Shown: one piece after another, positions 26,812-35,069 of the stretch
Layout: each line of letters opens with the position of its first letter
Numbering within the stretch: the stretch's first letter is position 1
Assembly: GCF_003797765.1 (NCBI RefSeq)
Contig: NZ_RKMB01000011.1
Span: forward strand, 124,001-188,000
Origin: Ramlibacter sp. WS9
Lineage (GTDB): Bacteria; Pseudomonadota; Gammaproteobacteria; Burkholderiales; Burkholderiaceae_C
DNA length: 64,000 nt
Direction: 5' to 3'
Notes under the pieces: generated by a model
The model's input: only the letters and a program-made list of their open reading frames with translations
Told to the model about the DNA's origin: nothing
The model's database searches: none
Translations under genes and position numbers: made by a program

Positions 26812-27313
26812 CCGCTATCGCCTTGATCACGAGATCGGCGCTCGCCTCGGTCGCAGAGTCCCCCTCGATGCGCAGCACCGGCGCGGACCGCTGCGCGAGC
26901 CACGCGGCGTGCTGCGCGTAACTTCTGCCCTGCGGGGGCCCCTCTTCATACCGCGATGCCCATCGCAGAAAGACGGGATCGGACTTGCCGAAGCGCTCCA
27001 GGTCGCGCCGCACCAGGCGCGCAAGCCGCACCGCCGTCGGGACGCGCAGGAACACGATCAGGTCGAAGGCGTCTTCCAGCCTGCTGCCCCAGTTCATCAT
27101 GCTTCCCGAAACCACCGCATCGGGCGCTTCGAACAGGTCGAGCGTCAACATGCGTACGCGCGTTGCTTCAGTGCGCTTGCGCTGGTAGGGCGGCGAGCTG
27201 GGGAACCAGAAGTAGTCGTCGGTATCGAGATGCCTGCACCCCCATTGACGGGCAAGCGCCGAGCCGAGCGTTGTGGCGCCGGCACCAGCCGCACCTGTGA
27301 CGAGAATCCGCAT
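26753..27313 (-). CDS. Small P-loop NTPase/kinase, adenylate kinase-like
   Basis: Predicted 186 residues. Walker A-like GAAGAGATTLG is at the N-terminus, followed by HLDTDDYFW, an adenylate/shikimate-kinase-type acceptor region. A later VSGSMMNWG and RLVRRDLERFG lid-like basic segment fit AAA_18/AK-like kinases of unknown substrate. The 3' end overlaps the SulP gene end by about 59 bp in the opposite direction; an Ala/Pro-rich tail of about 15 residues is encoded there. No operon partner is obvious, though the exonuclease gene follows upstream on the same strand. Confidence 0.8.
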   Translation of the reverse strand: MRILVTGAAGAGATTLGSALARQWGCRHLDTDDYFWFPSSPPYQRKRTEATRVRMLTLDLFEAPDAVVSGSMMNWGSRLEDAFDLIVFLRVPTAVRLARLVRRDLERFGKSDPVFLRWASRYEEGPPQGRSYAQHAAWLAQRSAPVLRIEGDSATEASADLVIKAIAAIPTPPSTAASSPPAAASR

Positions 27314-27337
27314 CTTCCTGGCAAGAAAAGTTGGGCC

Positions 27338-28171
27338 CTATTTTGCCTTGGACTGTGCGGCCTTCAGGCTGCGCTGCAGCAATTTCGGCGCGCCCATGCG
27401 CTCGGCCCACGCGGCAAAGGCGTTCGTGGGGCCTTGCCATCGCAACGCTTCGACATCGCGGAACAGCTTCGCGTCGGTCCGCAGGGTCGCCAGGTTCTTG
27501 AACAGCAGCGCCGCTTCGAATTGATCGCCCAAGACGTGGGCGGGAAAGCGCTCGATGGCGCCGTACTGATTCAGCAAGCGCGCCGCGCCGACGGCGCCGA
27601 TGCCCTTGATGCCAGGGTAGCCGTCGGCCGCATCGCCCACCAGCGCGAGATAGTCGGGGATGAGCTGCGGATCGACGCCGAACTTTTCCCGCACATCCTT
27701 GGCGCCGCGGATCTTCTTGCTCTTTCGGTCGACCTGCAGCACGCGGTCTGCGCGCACGCACTGGGCCAGGTCCTTGTCGGGCGTCCAGATGCGCACGATC
27801 TCCACGCGCTTGTCTTCGTCCGCGAGCCGCGCGGCCGTGGCCAGCGCGTCGTCGGCCTCCAGCTCGGTCATCGGCCAGACGGCAACGCCCATCGCCGTCA
27901 GGCTTTCTTCCAGCGGATGGAACTGCGCGAGCAGCGCGGGCTCGATGCCATCGCCGGTCTTGTAGCCGGCCCACAAGCGATTGCGAAACGACTCGATGAC
28001 GTGGTCCGTCGCCACGCCGACATGCGTCACGTCGTTCTCGATCATCTCCAGCACACCGTTCAGAACGCCCACCACGGCGCCGAACGGCCTGTCTTGGCCC
28101 TTGGTGAAGCGGCGCAGGCCGTAGAAGTGCCGGAACAGCTCGTAGGTGCCGTCGATGAGGTCGATGATCAT
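27338..28171 (-). CDS. 5'-3' exonuclease (Pol I N-terminal-like flap nuclease)
   Basis: Predicted 277 residues. It begins MIIDLIDGTYELFRHFYG, the first metal-binding Asp motif of the PIN/5'-3' exonuclease fold. ELEADDALA and TPDKDLAQ give further acidic metal ligands. The DNA-binding helix-hairpin-helix reads GDAADGYPGIKGIGAVGAARLL. Stand-alone members of this family resemble the 5' nuclease domain of DNA polymerase I and remove RNA primers or flaps. It lies 24 bp before the P-loop NTPase gene (same strand), so the two may be co-transcribed. Confidence 0.9.
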   Translation of the reverse strand: MIIDLIDGTYELFRHFYGLRRFTKGQDRPFGAVVGVLNGVLEMIENDVTHVGVATDHVIESFRNRLWAGYKTGDGIEPALLAQFHPLEESLTAMGVAVWPMTELEADDALATAARLADEDKRVEIVRIWTPDKDLAQCVRADRVLQVDRKSKKIRGAKDVREKFGVDPQLIPDYLALVGDAADGYPGIKGIGAVGAARLLNQYGAIERFPAHVLGDQFEAALLFKNLATLRTDAKLFRDVEALRWQGPTNAFAAWAERMGAPKLLQRSLKAAQSKAK

Positions 28172-28215
28172 GGGTCGCGGGATTGTCGCTCTGGCCGCCG
28201 GTTTGCGTGGAAACT

Positions 28216-28731
28216 ATGCGCATGAGTCCACCGACTGAAATCCCGATCGCCAGCCTGCTCCCCCTCTCGCCGGGGCTTGTTGCCGTGACGGGCGACGAGC
28301 GCACGGGCAAGACCACCCTGCTGCGCCGGCTCGGCGCGGATCCTTCCGCACTCTGGCTCGACCTGTCGCTGCCGGGCCAGGATGATCAAACGCCCCAGCA
28401 AGTGTGGGACGCGTTGCGGCCGCGGTACCCCCTGTGGGACGAGCCACTTCAGCAAGCGCTCGTCGAAGCACTGGACCTGCAGTCCCATCTTGGCAAGAAG
28501 CTCTTCATGCTCTCGACCGGCGGGCGGCGAAAGGTCGCGGTGGTCGCCTTGCTCGCTGGCGGCGCCACGGTCACTTGCCTCGACCAGCCGTTCGCAGCGC
28601 TGGACGCGCCATCGGCCCGTGCCATCCGCGAGTTCCTGGCCGACGTGGCGGATCACGCCACCCGCACCTGGGTGGTCGCGGACTACGAAGCGGATGCGCG
28701 CCTGCCCTGGCGGCGCCACATCACGCTTTAA
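28216..28731 (+). CDS. Single-domain ABC-type ATPase-like protein
   Basis: Predicted about 171 residues. Walker A appears as GDERTGKTTLLRRLG, a signature-like STGGRRKVAVVALLAGG replaces LSGGQ, and Walker B-like TCLDQPFAALDAPS is followed by a D-loop. The protein is shorter than transporter ATPases (about 220 or more), with a reduced helical region between Walker A and signature. No permease is adjacent. The start is ATG 28216 or ATG 28222. It is divergent from the 5'-3' exonuclease (44-bp gap). It could be a soluble ABC-fold ATPase rather than an importer subunit; function unknown. Confidence 0.72.
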   Translation: MRMSPPTEIPIASLLPLSPGLVAVTGDERTGKTTLLRRLGADPSALWLDLSLPGQDDQTPQQVWDALRPRYPLWDEPLQQALVEALDLQSHLGKKLFMLSTGGRRKVAVVALLAGGATVTCLDQPFAALDAPSARAIREFLADVADHATRTWVVADYEADARLPWRRHITL

Positions 28732-28735
28732 GCCC

Positions 28736-29326
28736 TCATTTCAAAGCCTGCGGATAGATCGCCTCGCCCTTCTTGAGCATCTCGACGAAGGTTGCGATCT
28801 TCTTCTTTCGCCCGGCCTCGGTCTTCATGTTGTGCAGCCGAAAGGCGAGCGCGAAGCGGTTCTGCGCATTGAGCTTCGCCAAGGTCTCCTTCGCTTTGGG
28901 CACGGCCTCCACGGCGGCCAGCAGGTCCGCGGGGATGGCCATGCCTTGGCCGCTTGCGTACGCGCGGTCCCAACGGCCGTCGGCCTGGGCCAACGCCACC
29001 TGCTTCAGCCCATGCTCCGTCATCCGCCCTTCTTCGACGAGGCGCGCGACGTTGGCCACGTTGATCTGGCTCCAGATGCTCTTCTTGCCGCGGGGCGTAT
29101 AGCGCTGCAGATAGCTCTTGTCGTCGAGCCCTTTGCGGATGGCATCAATCCAGCCCCAGCAAAGCACCACGTCGATGGCTTCCTTCGGCGTGATGGACTT
29201 CAGCCCCGAGTCCACCTTATGGATCTTGATCCAGACCTCGGTCTCTTTGTCGTGGTGCTTGCCGAGCCACTTGTAGAAAGCCTGCGAGTCCTTGAACTCG
29301 TGCACCTTGTCGGGATCGACGACCAC
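28736..29326 (-). CDS. YdeI/OmpD-associated family protein
   Basis: Predicted 196 residues. Family features are FKDSQAFYKWLGKHHDKETEVWIKIHK, split here only by variable residues, then DVVLCWGWIDAIRKGLDD, QRYTPRGKKSIWSQINVANV and a C-terminal helical segment with LHNMKTEAGRKKKIA. These proteins (called YdeI or bacteriocin-protection-like) are small cytosolic proteins of poorly known function. The gene starts at a GTG whose first base is the last base of a TAG stop of a tiny upstream frame, suggesting possible coupling. It is convergent with the ABC-fold ATPase gene. Confidence 0.85.
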   Translation of the reverse strand: MVVDPDKVHEFKDSQAFYKWLGKHHDKETEVWIKIHKVDSGLKSITPKEAIDVVLCWGWIDAIRKGLDDKSYLQRYTPRGKKSIWSQINVANVARLVEEGRMTEHGLKQVALAQADGRWDRAYASGQGMAIPADLLAAVEAVPKAKETLAKLNAQNRFALAFRLHNMKTEAGRKKKIATFVEMLKKGEAIYPQALK

Positions 29327-29379
29327 TACGCGGCCTTCGAACCCATCTTGCCCTGCAACACGGATGATTTTTCCTGCAT
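29326..29379 (-). CDS. Possible 17-codon leader ORF upstream of the YdeI-family gene
   Basis: ATG 29379 preceded by GAGGG opens a 17-codon frame (MQEKSSVLQGKMGSKAA) ending in TAG at 29326-29328. The YdeI gene's GTG start overlaps that stop by one base (TAGTG), a geometry typical of coupled reinitiation. Homology cannot be judged at this length, and the start of the main gene could alternatively have been displaced by a small indel. Confidence 0.25.
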   Translation of the reverse strand: MQEKSSVLQGKMGSKAA

Positions 29380-29539
29380 GGTGCCGCCCTCGATTGATTG
29401 GTTTTTTGAATCCTCAGGATACGGCAATGCAGGGCGGCGTGGCGCCCTGCCGCACGCACCCGCAGCGATGCCGGGCCGAGGAAAAAGCGCCTTCCGACAA
29501 GGCGGATACACTTGTGTTCATTTGTTACAGGGACGCCTT

Positions 29540-30055
29540 GTGAACGACCTGGCCTACGAACCCGACGACATCGATGTGCGCATTGCCGAACTCCTGATGG
29601 CGATTCCGGACGAGGCTGAGCCGTTCGAACATCCCAAGGTCCAGCAAGCACTGCACGTCCTGCGGACCCATCTCAATATGGACGTGGCATTCATGTCGCA
29701 GTTCAAACACGGGCGCAGGACGTATCGCGTCGTTGACAGCAGCCCTCAGTACAGTGCCGTTCAAGCGGGGCATTCCGACCCTGTGGAAGAAAGCTGGTGC
29801 CTGCACGTCGTCGAAGGCCGGCTGCCCCGACTGCTGCGCGACGCCAGGCCCTATGTCAGGGCCAAAGCCGTGCCGCCTACCGCCCTCCAGATCGGCACCC
29901 ACCTCAGCACGCCCGTGGTCCTCAGGAATGGGAAGGTTTATGGCACGCTTTGCTGCTTCAGCGCGGATGTGAAGGCCGACGTATCGCCGAAGGAGCTGGG
30001 CCGGCTGCGGCTGACCGCCCAGTTGCTCGCGGACGAGCTGCGGCTCAACGTGTAA
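29540..30055 (+). CDS. Stand-alone GAF-domain sensor protein
   Basis: Predicted 171 residues, essentially one GAF domain: VLRTHLNMDVAFMSQF, VDSSPQYSAVQAGHSDPVEESWC, LQIGTHLSTPVVLRNGKVYGTLCCFS and a closing helix LRLTAQLLADELRL. The Cys-rich core (CLHVV, GTLCCFS) might bind a tetrapyrrole or respond to redox, but this is not provable here. It starts at GTG 29540 after CAGGGA; the long upstream frame overlaps other genes and is rejected. There is no attached output domain, so it probably acts through a partner protein. Convergent with the MocR gene. Confidence 0.82.
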   Translation: MNDLAYEPDDIDVRIAELLMAIPDEAEPFEHPKVQQALHVLRTHLNMDVAFMSQFKHGRRTYRVVDSSPQYSAVQAGHSDPVEESWCLHVVEGRLPRLLRDARPYVRAKAVPPTALQIGTHLSTPVVLRNGKVYGTLCCFSADVKADVSPKELGRLRLTAQLLADELRLNV

Positions 30056-30070
30056 GAGTCTGGGCCGGCG

Positions 30071-31510
30071 TCACCCCGTGGCGCGCGCCCGCCGCAGCGC
30101 ATCCTGCGCCGTGGCGACCGCCGCCAGGCGCGGCCGCAGATAGTCCGCCAGCCGCGTGTGCTGGCTGTAGACGACATTGAAGCGAATGTGCGGATCGTCG
30201 GCGCCGTCGGCCATGAAGGCCGAGCCGCGCATCAGCACGATCTTGTTGCGATACGCATCACGCACCAGCTCTTCGACGTCCACCTGCGGCGGCACCGCGC
30301 CCCAGAGGAACAGGCCGCCTTCACCGGGCGGCTCCAGCTGGACCCCGGCTTCACGCAGCTGGCGCGCAGCGACGGTGCGGGCCGTGCCGATCTTCTGCTG
30401 CAAGCGCTCGACATGCTTGCGCCAACGGCCGGCCGCAAGCAGTTCCAGCAGCACCAGCTCGTTCAATGCACCCGTGGTCAACACCGAGTAGATCTTTTCG
30501 CGCAGCAAAGGCTTGAGCAGCTTGGGCTCGGCCGCGATGTAGCCCATTCGAATCGCCGGACTCATCGCCTTGCAGAAGCTCGAAACGTAGATCACGCGCT
30601 CCAGGCCCGAGAGCTGCGCCAGGCGCGTCGGGTGGCCGGGATGGAAGTGGCCCTGCGTATCGTCTTCCGCGATCAGGAAACCGTATTGATGCGCGAGCAT
30701 CAGCACGCGATGCAGGTTGGCCGCGCTGGAACCCCAGCCCGTGGGGTTGTGCAGCACGCTCTGGATGAACAGCAGCTTGGGCCGGTGCTCTCGGCACGCG
30801 GCCTCCAGTTCGTCCAGGTCGATACCGTCGGGCCGCCGCGCGACCGGCACCACGTGCAGCCCGCCTTGGCGCAGGCGGCCGAACATCAGGAAGTACCCTG
30901 GGTTCTCGACGAGCACGGCGTCGCCGGGCTGCAGGAAGGCGCGGCAGATCAGGTCGATGGCCTGCGTCGCGCCCCAGGTGGTGAGCAGCCGGCCGCCGTC
31001 CACCGTCATGCCCTGGGTGCGCATCATCATCGCGATGCGCTCGCGCACTTCCGCCATGCCCTGCGGCGGGCAGCGTGCGGCCAGCCCTGCATCGTGTCGG
31101 GCCAGCGCCCGCTGCAGCACGGTGGCGGGCAAGCCGTCGTTGAGCCAGCTGGGCGGCAGCACGCCGCTGCTGGCCAGCAGCATGCCCGCGCGCTGGTCGT
31201 TGGCTTGCTGCGCGGCCCAGACGGGCTCCTGTTCTTCGCCCGCTTCCAGCCAGGCGGCGTCGACCGCGCCGGCCACAGGCTCGCAGGCAAAAAAGCCGGC
31301 CGTGCCGCGCGACTCGATCAGGCCGGCAGCGACGAGGCGGTCGTAGGCCGTCACCACCGTGTTGGGGCTCACCGCCAATTGCGTGGCGAGCTGCCGGATC
31401 GACATCAGGCGCGCGCCGGCGGCGAGTTGCCCGCCTTCGATCAACGCGCGCAGGCGCGTCTCGATCTGGTCGGCCAGGGGCAGGGGCGATTCGCGGTCCA
31501 GCAGAAACAT
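30071..31510 (-). CDS. MocR-type GntR/aminotransferase fusion regulator
   Basis: Predicted 479 residues. The N-terminal GntR winged helix (PLADQIETRLRALIEGGQL, SIRQLATQLAVSPNTVVTAYDRL) is joined to a class I aminotransferase-like domain. That domain shows LLTTWGATQAIDLI, VENPGYFLMFG, FIQSVLHNPTG, the region with the Asp (AEDDTQ) and the PLP-Lys region VSSFCKAMSPAIRMGY. MocR proteins sense an amino acid or vitamer through PLP. It lies 7 bp downstream of the LysE-family exporter gene on the same strand, so it probably controls that exporter. Confidence 0.92.
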   Translation of the reverse strand: MFLLDRESPLPLADQIETRLRALIEGGQLAAGARLMSIRQLATQLAVSPNTVVTAYDRLVAAGLIESRGTAGFFACEPVAGAVDAAWLEAGEEQEPVWAAQQANDQRAGMLLASSGVLPPSWLNDGLPATVLQRALARHDAGLAARCPPQGMAEVRERIAMMMRTQGMTVDGGRLLTTWGATQAIDLICRAFLQPGDAVLVENPGYFLMFGRLRQGGLHVVPVARRPDGIDLDELEAACREHRPKLLFIQSVLHNPTGWGSSAANLHRVLMLAHQYGFLIAEDDTQGHFHPGHPTRLAQLSGLERVIYVSSFCKAMSPAIRMGYIAAEPKLLKPLLREKIYSVLTTGALNELVLLELLAAGRWRKHVERLQQKIGTARTVAARQLREAGVQLEPPGEGGLFLWGAVPPQVDVEELVRDAYRNKIVLMRGSAFMADGADDPHIRFNVVYSQHTRLADYLRPRLAAVATAQDALRRARATG

Positions 31511-31517
31511 CGAGGGT

Positions 31518-32105
31518 CTAGAGAAGAAACTTGAGCGCCAGCAACGCGAGCGCACCCGCCATGATGACATTGAACACACGCCTGCGCTTCGGGTCGTCGA
31601 GCACGCGCCGGATGGCCACGCCGAACAGCGCCCAGGCCGACACGCACGGAAACCCGATCACGAAGCCGACGGCCGTGATCAGCAGCGCCCCCTCCACCGG
31701 CGACACGCCCGGCGGCATGAACACCGACGCGAGCGTCACGGCCTTCATCCAGCTCTTGGGATTGACGGCCTGGAACAACGCGCCCTCGCGCAAGGTCAAC
31801 GGGCGCGCCACCTGCCCCGAGCCCATCACCCCGCCCGTGAGCTTCCATGCCAGGTACAGCAAGTACATGGCCCCGGCGACGCGCAGCACCGAGTGCAGCA
31901 CCGGCCAGGCCACGAACAATGCGCCTAGCCCGGCGCACGTGGCGAACGTCTGCACCGCGCCGCCGAAGTTGATGCCCAGGATGTGCGGCAGGGTGCCGCG
32001 GTAGCCGAAGTTGGCGCCGGACGCGGTGAGCATCACGTTGTTGGGCCCCGGCGTGCTCGACATGAGGAAGCAATAGGTGGCGAGTGGCAGCAGGTCGGTG
32101 ATCAT
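31518..32105 (-). CDS. LysE-family amino acid exporter
   Basis: Predicted 195 residues with about six membrane spans. The N-terminal STPGPNNVMLTASGANFGYRG, divided here by its variable part, carries the LysE/RhtB signature PGPN, and AVNPKSWMKAV is the second conserved family motif. Such transporters expel amino acids or toxic analogues. ATG 32105 marks the first membrane span; the longer frame upstream lacks family similarity. It is paired with MocR (7-bp gap). Confidence 0.9.
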   Translation of the reverse strand: MITDLLPLATYCFLMSSTPGPNNVMLTASGANFGYRGTLPHILGINFGGAVQTFATCAGLGALFVAWPVLHSVLRVAGAMYLLYLAWKLTGGVMGSGQVARPLTLREGALFQAVNPKSWMKAVTLASVFMPPGVSPVEGALLITAVGFVIGFPCVSAWALFGVAIRRVLDDPKRRRVFNVIMAGALALLALKFLL

Positions 32106-32227
32106 GGCTGCCAGCGTAGGGCGTGCCGGGCGGTGCGGGAAGGTACAGCGCCGCCACGCAAACGCGGGACTGTATCGGCGGGCGGATGGGTACAGCGGGG
32201 CGTGCCCGGCTGGACTACGATGCTCAC

Positions 32228-32890
32228 ATGACTCCCTTGCGCATCTCACTGCCTGCCGGGACCACAGTTTCCGCTGTGCTCGACGCGCCCGCGCACCCGA
32301 AGGCTTGCTACGTCTTCGCGCATGGGGCCGGCGCGGGGATGAATCACGCGTTCATGGTGGCGGTCGCGCGGGGCCTGGTCGAGCGCGGCATCGCGACGCT
32401 GCGCTTCCAGTTTCCGTACATGGAGCAAGGCTCGAAGCGGCCGGATTCACCGGTCGTGGCGCAAGCTGCAGTGCGCGCCGCGGTTGAAGAGGCCACAAGG
32501 CAACTGCCCGGCGTGCCGCTCTTCGCCGGCGGCAAGTCGTTCGGCGGCCGCATGACGTCGCAGGCGCAGGCGGTGGAGCCGCTGGCCGGCGTGGGAGGCG
32601 TCGTCTTCGTCGGGTTCCCCCTTCATCCGGCCGGCAAGCCTTCCATCGAGCGCGCGACGCACCTGGCCGAGGTGAAAGTGCCGATGCTGTTTCTGCAGGG
32701 CACACGCGACACGCTGGCCGACCTCCAACTCATTCGCGAAACGACCGCAAAGCTCGGGCGCCGCGCAACGCTGCATGTCGTCGAGGGCGCCGATCACTCG
32801 TTCCACGTGCTGGTGCGCTCGGGACGCAACGATGCGCAGGTGCGCGATGAGCTGCTGGACGTGATGGCGAAGTGGATGACGAAAGGCTGA
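32228..32890 (+). CDS. Alpha/beta hydrolase, KANL3/Tex30-like
   Basis: Predicted 220 residues. The oxyanion region is YVFAHGAGAGMNHAFM, the nucleophile elbow GGKSFGGRM, the acid GTRD and the His in GADHSFH, a full Ser-Asp-His set. The family is related to dienelactone hydrolases but most bacterial members are uncharacterised cytosolic hydrolases. ATG 32228 was chosen because the region before it is intergenic between divergent genes. It ends 5 bp before the convergent XRE gene. Confidence 0.85.
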   Translation: MTPLRISLPAGTTVSAVLDAPAHPKACYVFAHGAGAGMNHAFMVAVARGLVERGIATLRFQFPYMEQGSKRPDSPVVAQAAVRAAVEEATRQLPGVPLFAGGKSFGGRMTSQAQAVEPLAGVGGVVFVGFPLHPAGKPSIERATHLAEVKVPMLFLQGTRDTLADLQLIRETTAKLGRRATLHVVEGADHSFHVLVRSGRNDAQVRDELLDVMAKWMTKG

Positions 32891-32895
32891 GGCGG

Positions 32896-33159
32896 CTACG
32901 CGTCACCACCACCCGGTTGCAGCAGCTTTGTCGAAACGCCATACAGCGCGAGCATGCCCAGCACATGCCCAATGGCGACACCGGGCTCGCCCGACTCGAT
33001 GCGGCCAATCGTCTGCACGTGCACGCCCAGACGCGCGGCCGCGACTGCCTGGCCTTCCCCCGCTTTCGTCCGCGCCAGTTTGGCGGCGGCGCCCATGTCC
33101 TTGATGGCCTGCAGCGCGTATGCGTCGATGTCTGCGGAAATGCGTTTGCCTTGGGCCAT
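32896..33159 (-). CDS. Small XRE-family DNA-binding protein
   Basis: Predicted 87 residues, a single helix-turn-helix: LARTKAGEGQAVAAARLGVHVQTIGRIESGEPG, given here in part, then VLGMLALYGVSTKLL. It resembles HipB-like antitoxins or small XRE repressors. No toxin gene is adjacent: the neighbours are a hydrolase and a PEP-mutase family gene. It lies 27 bp after that gene on the same strand. It could be an orphan antitoxin or a local repressor. Confidence 0.78.
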   Translation of the reverse strand: MAQGKRISADIDAYALQAIKDMGAAAKLARTKAGEGQAVAAARLGVHVQTIGRIESGEPGVAIGHVLGMLALYGVSTKLLQPGGGDA

Positions 33160-33186
33160 GCCCGAATTCTCGCATCCAGCCAGCTG

Positions 33187-34014
33187 TCAAACGCCCATCA
33201 ACTTGTTCAATTCCGCGCCGGCCGCCGCATCCGCGAAACCATCGAACTTGCCTTCCCCCGCGATCATCTGCGCCGCGCGCATGAAGCCGCCCCAGGCCGT
33301 GCGCGCCATCGCGCCGCCGACGCTGATGCGGCGCACGCCCAACGCTTCGATGTCGCGCAGCGTCAGATCGACGGCGGAGCCGACCAGCAGGTTGACAGGC
33401 TTGGGCGCTACCGCCTGAACCACGGCGATGATCTGTTCGCGCGTCTTGATGCCTGGCGCATAGAGGCAATCCGCGCCTGCTTCCGCATAGGCCTGCAGGC
33501 GGCGGATCGCGTCGTCGATGTCCGGGCGGCCCACGAAGAAGTTCTCTGCGCGGCCGATCAACAGCGTCTCGCCACCCGCTTCGTCGATGGCCGCGCGTGC
33601 GGCGCGCATGCGCAGGACGGCGGAATCGATGTCGCGCAGCGGATCGTTGGCGTTACCGGTGGAGTCTTCGATGGAAAGCGCCGCAACACCGGTGTCCAGC
33701 GCCAGCCGCACGTTGCGCGCGACGCCGTCCGCATCGTCCGCGAAGCCGGCTTCGAAGTCGGCGTTCACCGGCAATTCGGCGGCGGCCACCATCTCACGCA
33801 GGTGCGCCAACGTTTCCTCGAGCGACATCTGCCCGTCCGCCTTGCCCATCGACCAGGCCGCGCCCGAGCTGGTGGTGGCCAGCGCCTTGAACCCCAGCCG
33901 CTGCAGGTAGCGCGCGCTGCCGCGGTCCCAGGGGTTGGGAAGGACGAAGCATCCCGATTCGTGCAATTGGCGAAACGCCTGGCGGCGGGTGGAGATGTCT
34001 TCTGGCGTCAGCAT
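33187..34014 (-). CDS. Isocitrate lyase/PEP phosphonomutase family protein
   Basis: Predicted 275 residues of the ICL/PEPM superfamily. FVLPNPWDRGSARYL is the N-terminal strand, ATTSSGAAWSMG follows, and VNADFEAGFADD carries the metal-binding acids; SIEDSTG and LLIGRAENFFVG are further family motifs. The catalytic KKCGH loop of isocitrate lyase is absent, as in 2-methylisocitrate-lyase-like and oxaloacetate-hydrolase-like members, so C-C or C-P lyase activity on a small ketoacid is likely but unassigned. ATG 34014 is immediately preceded by a strong hairpin with a T tract; an in-frame ATG at the 5' edge of that hairpin would extend it by about 13 residues. Confidence 0.87.
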   Translation of the reverse strand: MLTPEDISTRRQAFRQLHESGCFVLPNPWDRGSARYLQRLGFKALATTSSGAAWSMGKADGQMSLEETLAHLREMVAAAELPVNADFEAGFADDADGVARNVRLALDTGVAALSIEDSTGNANDPLRDIDSAVLRMRAARAAIDEAGGETLLIGRAENFFVGRPDIDDAIRRLQAYAEAGADCLYAPGIKTREQIIAVVQAVAPKPVNLLVGSAVDLTLRDIEALGVRRISVGGAMARTAWGGFMRAAQMIAGEGKFDGFADAAAGAELNKLMGV

Positions 34015-34052
34015 AAAAAATGGCTCCCATCGGCTGTTGCGAATGGGAGCCA
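34015..34052 (-). terminator. Terminator-like hairpin and T tract in the leader of the PEP-mutase family gene
   Basis: On the minus strand TGGCTCCCAT (34043-34052) pairs perfectly with ATGGGAGCCA (34021-34030) across a 12-nt loop, followed at once by six T residues (34015-34020) and then the ATG at 34014. This has the form of an intrinsic terminator. The 3' arm also contains GGGAG, which would be the ribosome site, so folding could block translation. It is either the terminator of an upstream transcript or an attenuator or ribosome-site switch. Confidence 0.65.
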
Positions 34053-34112
34053 TTGTGCAGGGCATCAAGCTGCCCTTTTGTCATCAGGGCCGGCGCGCGG
34101 CCCGGCGCATGC

Positions 34113-35003
34113 TCACCACTTCATCTCGCCCTTGTTCACCTTGGCGCCGATGTCCAGGGCAATGCCCAGGCCGGCTTCCGGATAGGCCTGCTTCATCGCA
34201 CCGATGAGGGCGCCGCTGTTGGCGGCCTTCGGCAGTTCCTGCTCGTAACGCGCGAGGTACGCCTGGCTCCATGCGAGCTGCGAGGCGTCCTGCTTGGCGC
34301 CGGCGGCGCTGTGGCCCGGGATCACCGTGGTGGGCTGCAGCGCGGCCATCGCGCCGAGCTTCTTCGACCAGTCGGCACGCTCTTGCACGCTTTGCGCGTC
34401 GGCTGTCCACAGGTGCAGGCCGGCGTAGACGTTGACGCCGCCCGCGATGGCCTTGAGCGACGGGATCCACACATAGCTGCGATGCGGCAGGCTGTCGTCC
34501 AGACCGCGCACTTCCAGCGCCTTGCCTTCGAGCGTGATGACGTTGCCGGCCAGCACTTCAGGCAGCGGCACGGTCTTGGGCGCGTTGGCACCCATGCGCG
34601 GGCCCCACACCTGCAACTTGGTAGCCAGGGTGGCCTGGATCTTCTTCAGCGTCGGTGCGGTGGTGACCACCTTCGCGTCCGGGAAGTACTGCTTCAGCAC
34701 TTCGATTCCGAAGTAGTAGTCCGGGTCTGCCTGCGTGATGAAGATCGTCTTGAGCGTCTTCTTGCTGTCCAGCACCATGGCCGCGATGCGCAGGGCGTCG
34801 GCGCGCGTGAAGCCCGTGTCGAGCAGCACGGCGTCGGTCTGGCCCGACACCAGCACCGAGTTCACGTGGAAGCTGTTGGCATCGGCGTTGTACACCTGCA
34901 GGGTCAGCGGGGCTGCGCTGGCTTGGGCCGCGGCGTCGACGGCCACCACGCCCAGCGCGAGGGCCGGCACGATCAGTCGGGCCAGTTTCTTGAAGGTCTG
35001 CAT
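34113..35003 (-). CDS. Exported MBL-fold protein with altered metal ligands
   Basis: Predicted 296 residues. A signal peptide (cleavage near AAAQASA) precedes a metallo-beta-lactamase fold: VNSVLVSGQTDAVLLDTGF, then IFITQADPDYYFGIEVL, then VIPGHSAAGA. In active MBL hydrolases the central motif is HxHxDH; here it reads QADPDY, keeping only the Asp, while the later His is retained. The usual two-zinc site is therefore incomplete. It may use a different metal set or bind rather than cleave a ligand. It is divergent from the LysR gene at 35122, a likely regulator. Similar degenerate motifs may define a subfamily; I cannot confirm this here. Confidence 0.8.
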   Translation of the reverse strand: MQTFKKLARLIVPALALGVVAVDAAAQASAAPLTLQVYNADANSFHVNSVLVSGQTDAVLLDTGFTRADALRIAAMVLDSKKTLKTIFITQADPDYYFGIEVLKQYFPDAKVVTTAPTLKKIQATLATKLQVWGPRMGANAPKTVPLPEVLAGNVITLEGKALEVRGLDDSLPHRSYVWIPSLKAIAGGVNVYAGLHLWTADAQSVQERADWSKKLGAMAALQPTTVIPGHSAAGAKQDASQLAWSQAYLARYEQELPKAANSGALIGAMKQAYPEAGLGIALDIGAKVNKGEMKW

Positions 35004-35069
35004 CTCGGTCTCTTTCGGTTGGTGTTGAAGAAGACTGGACTGTATTGGTTACTTTCCTGGAGATAAACA

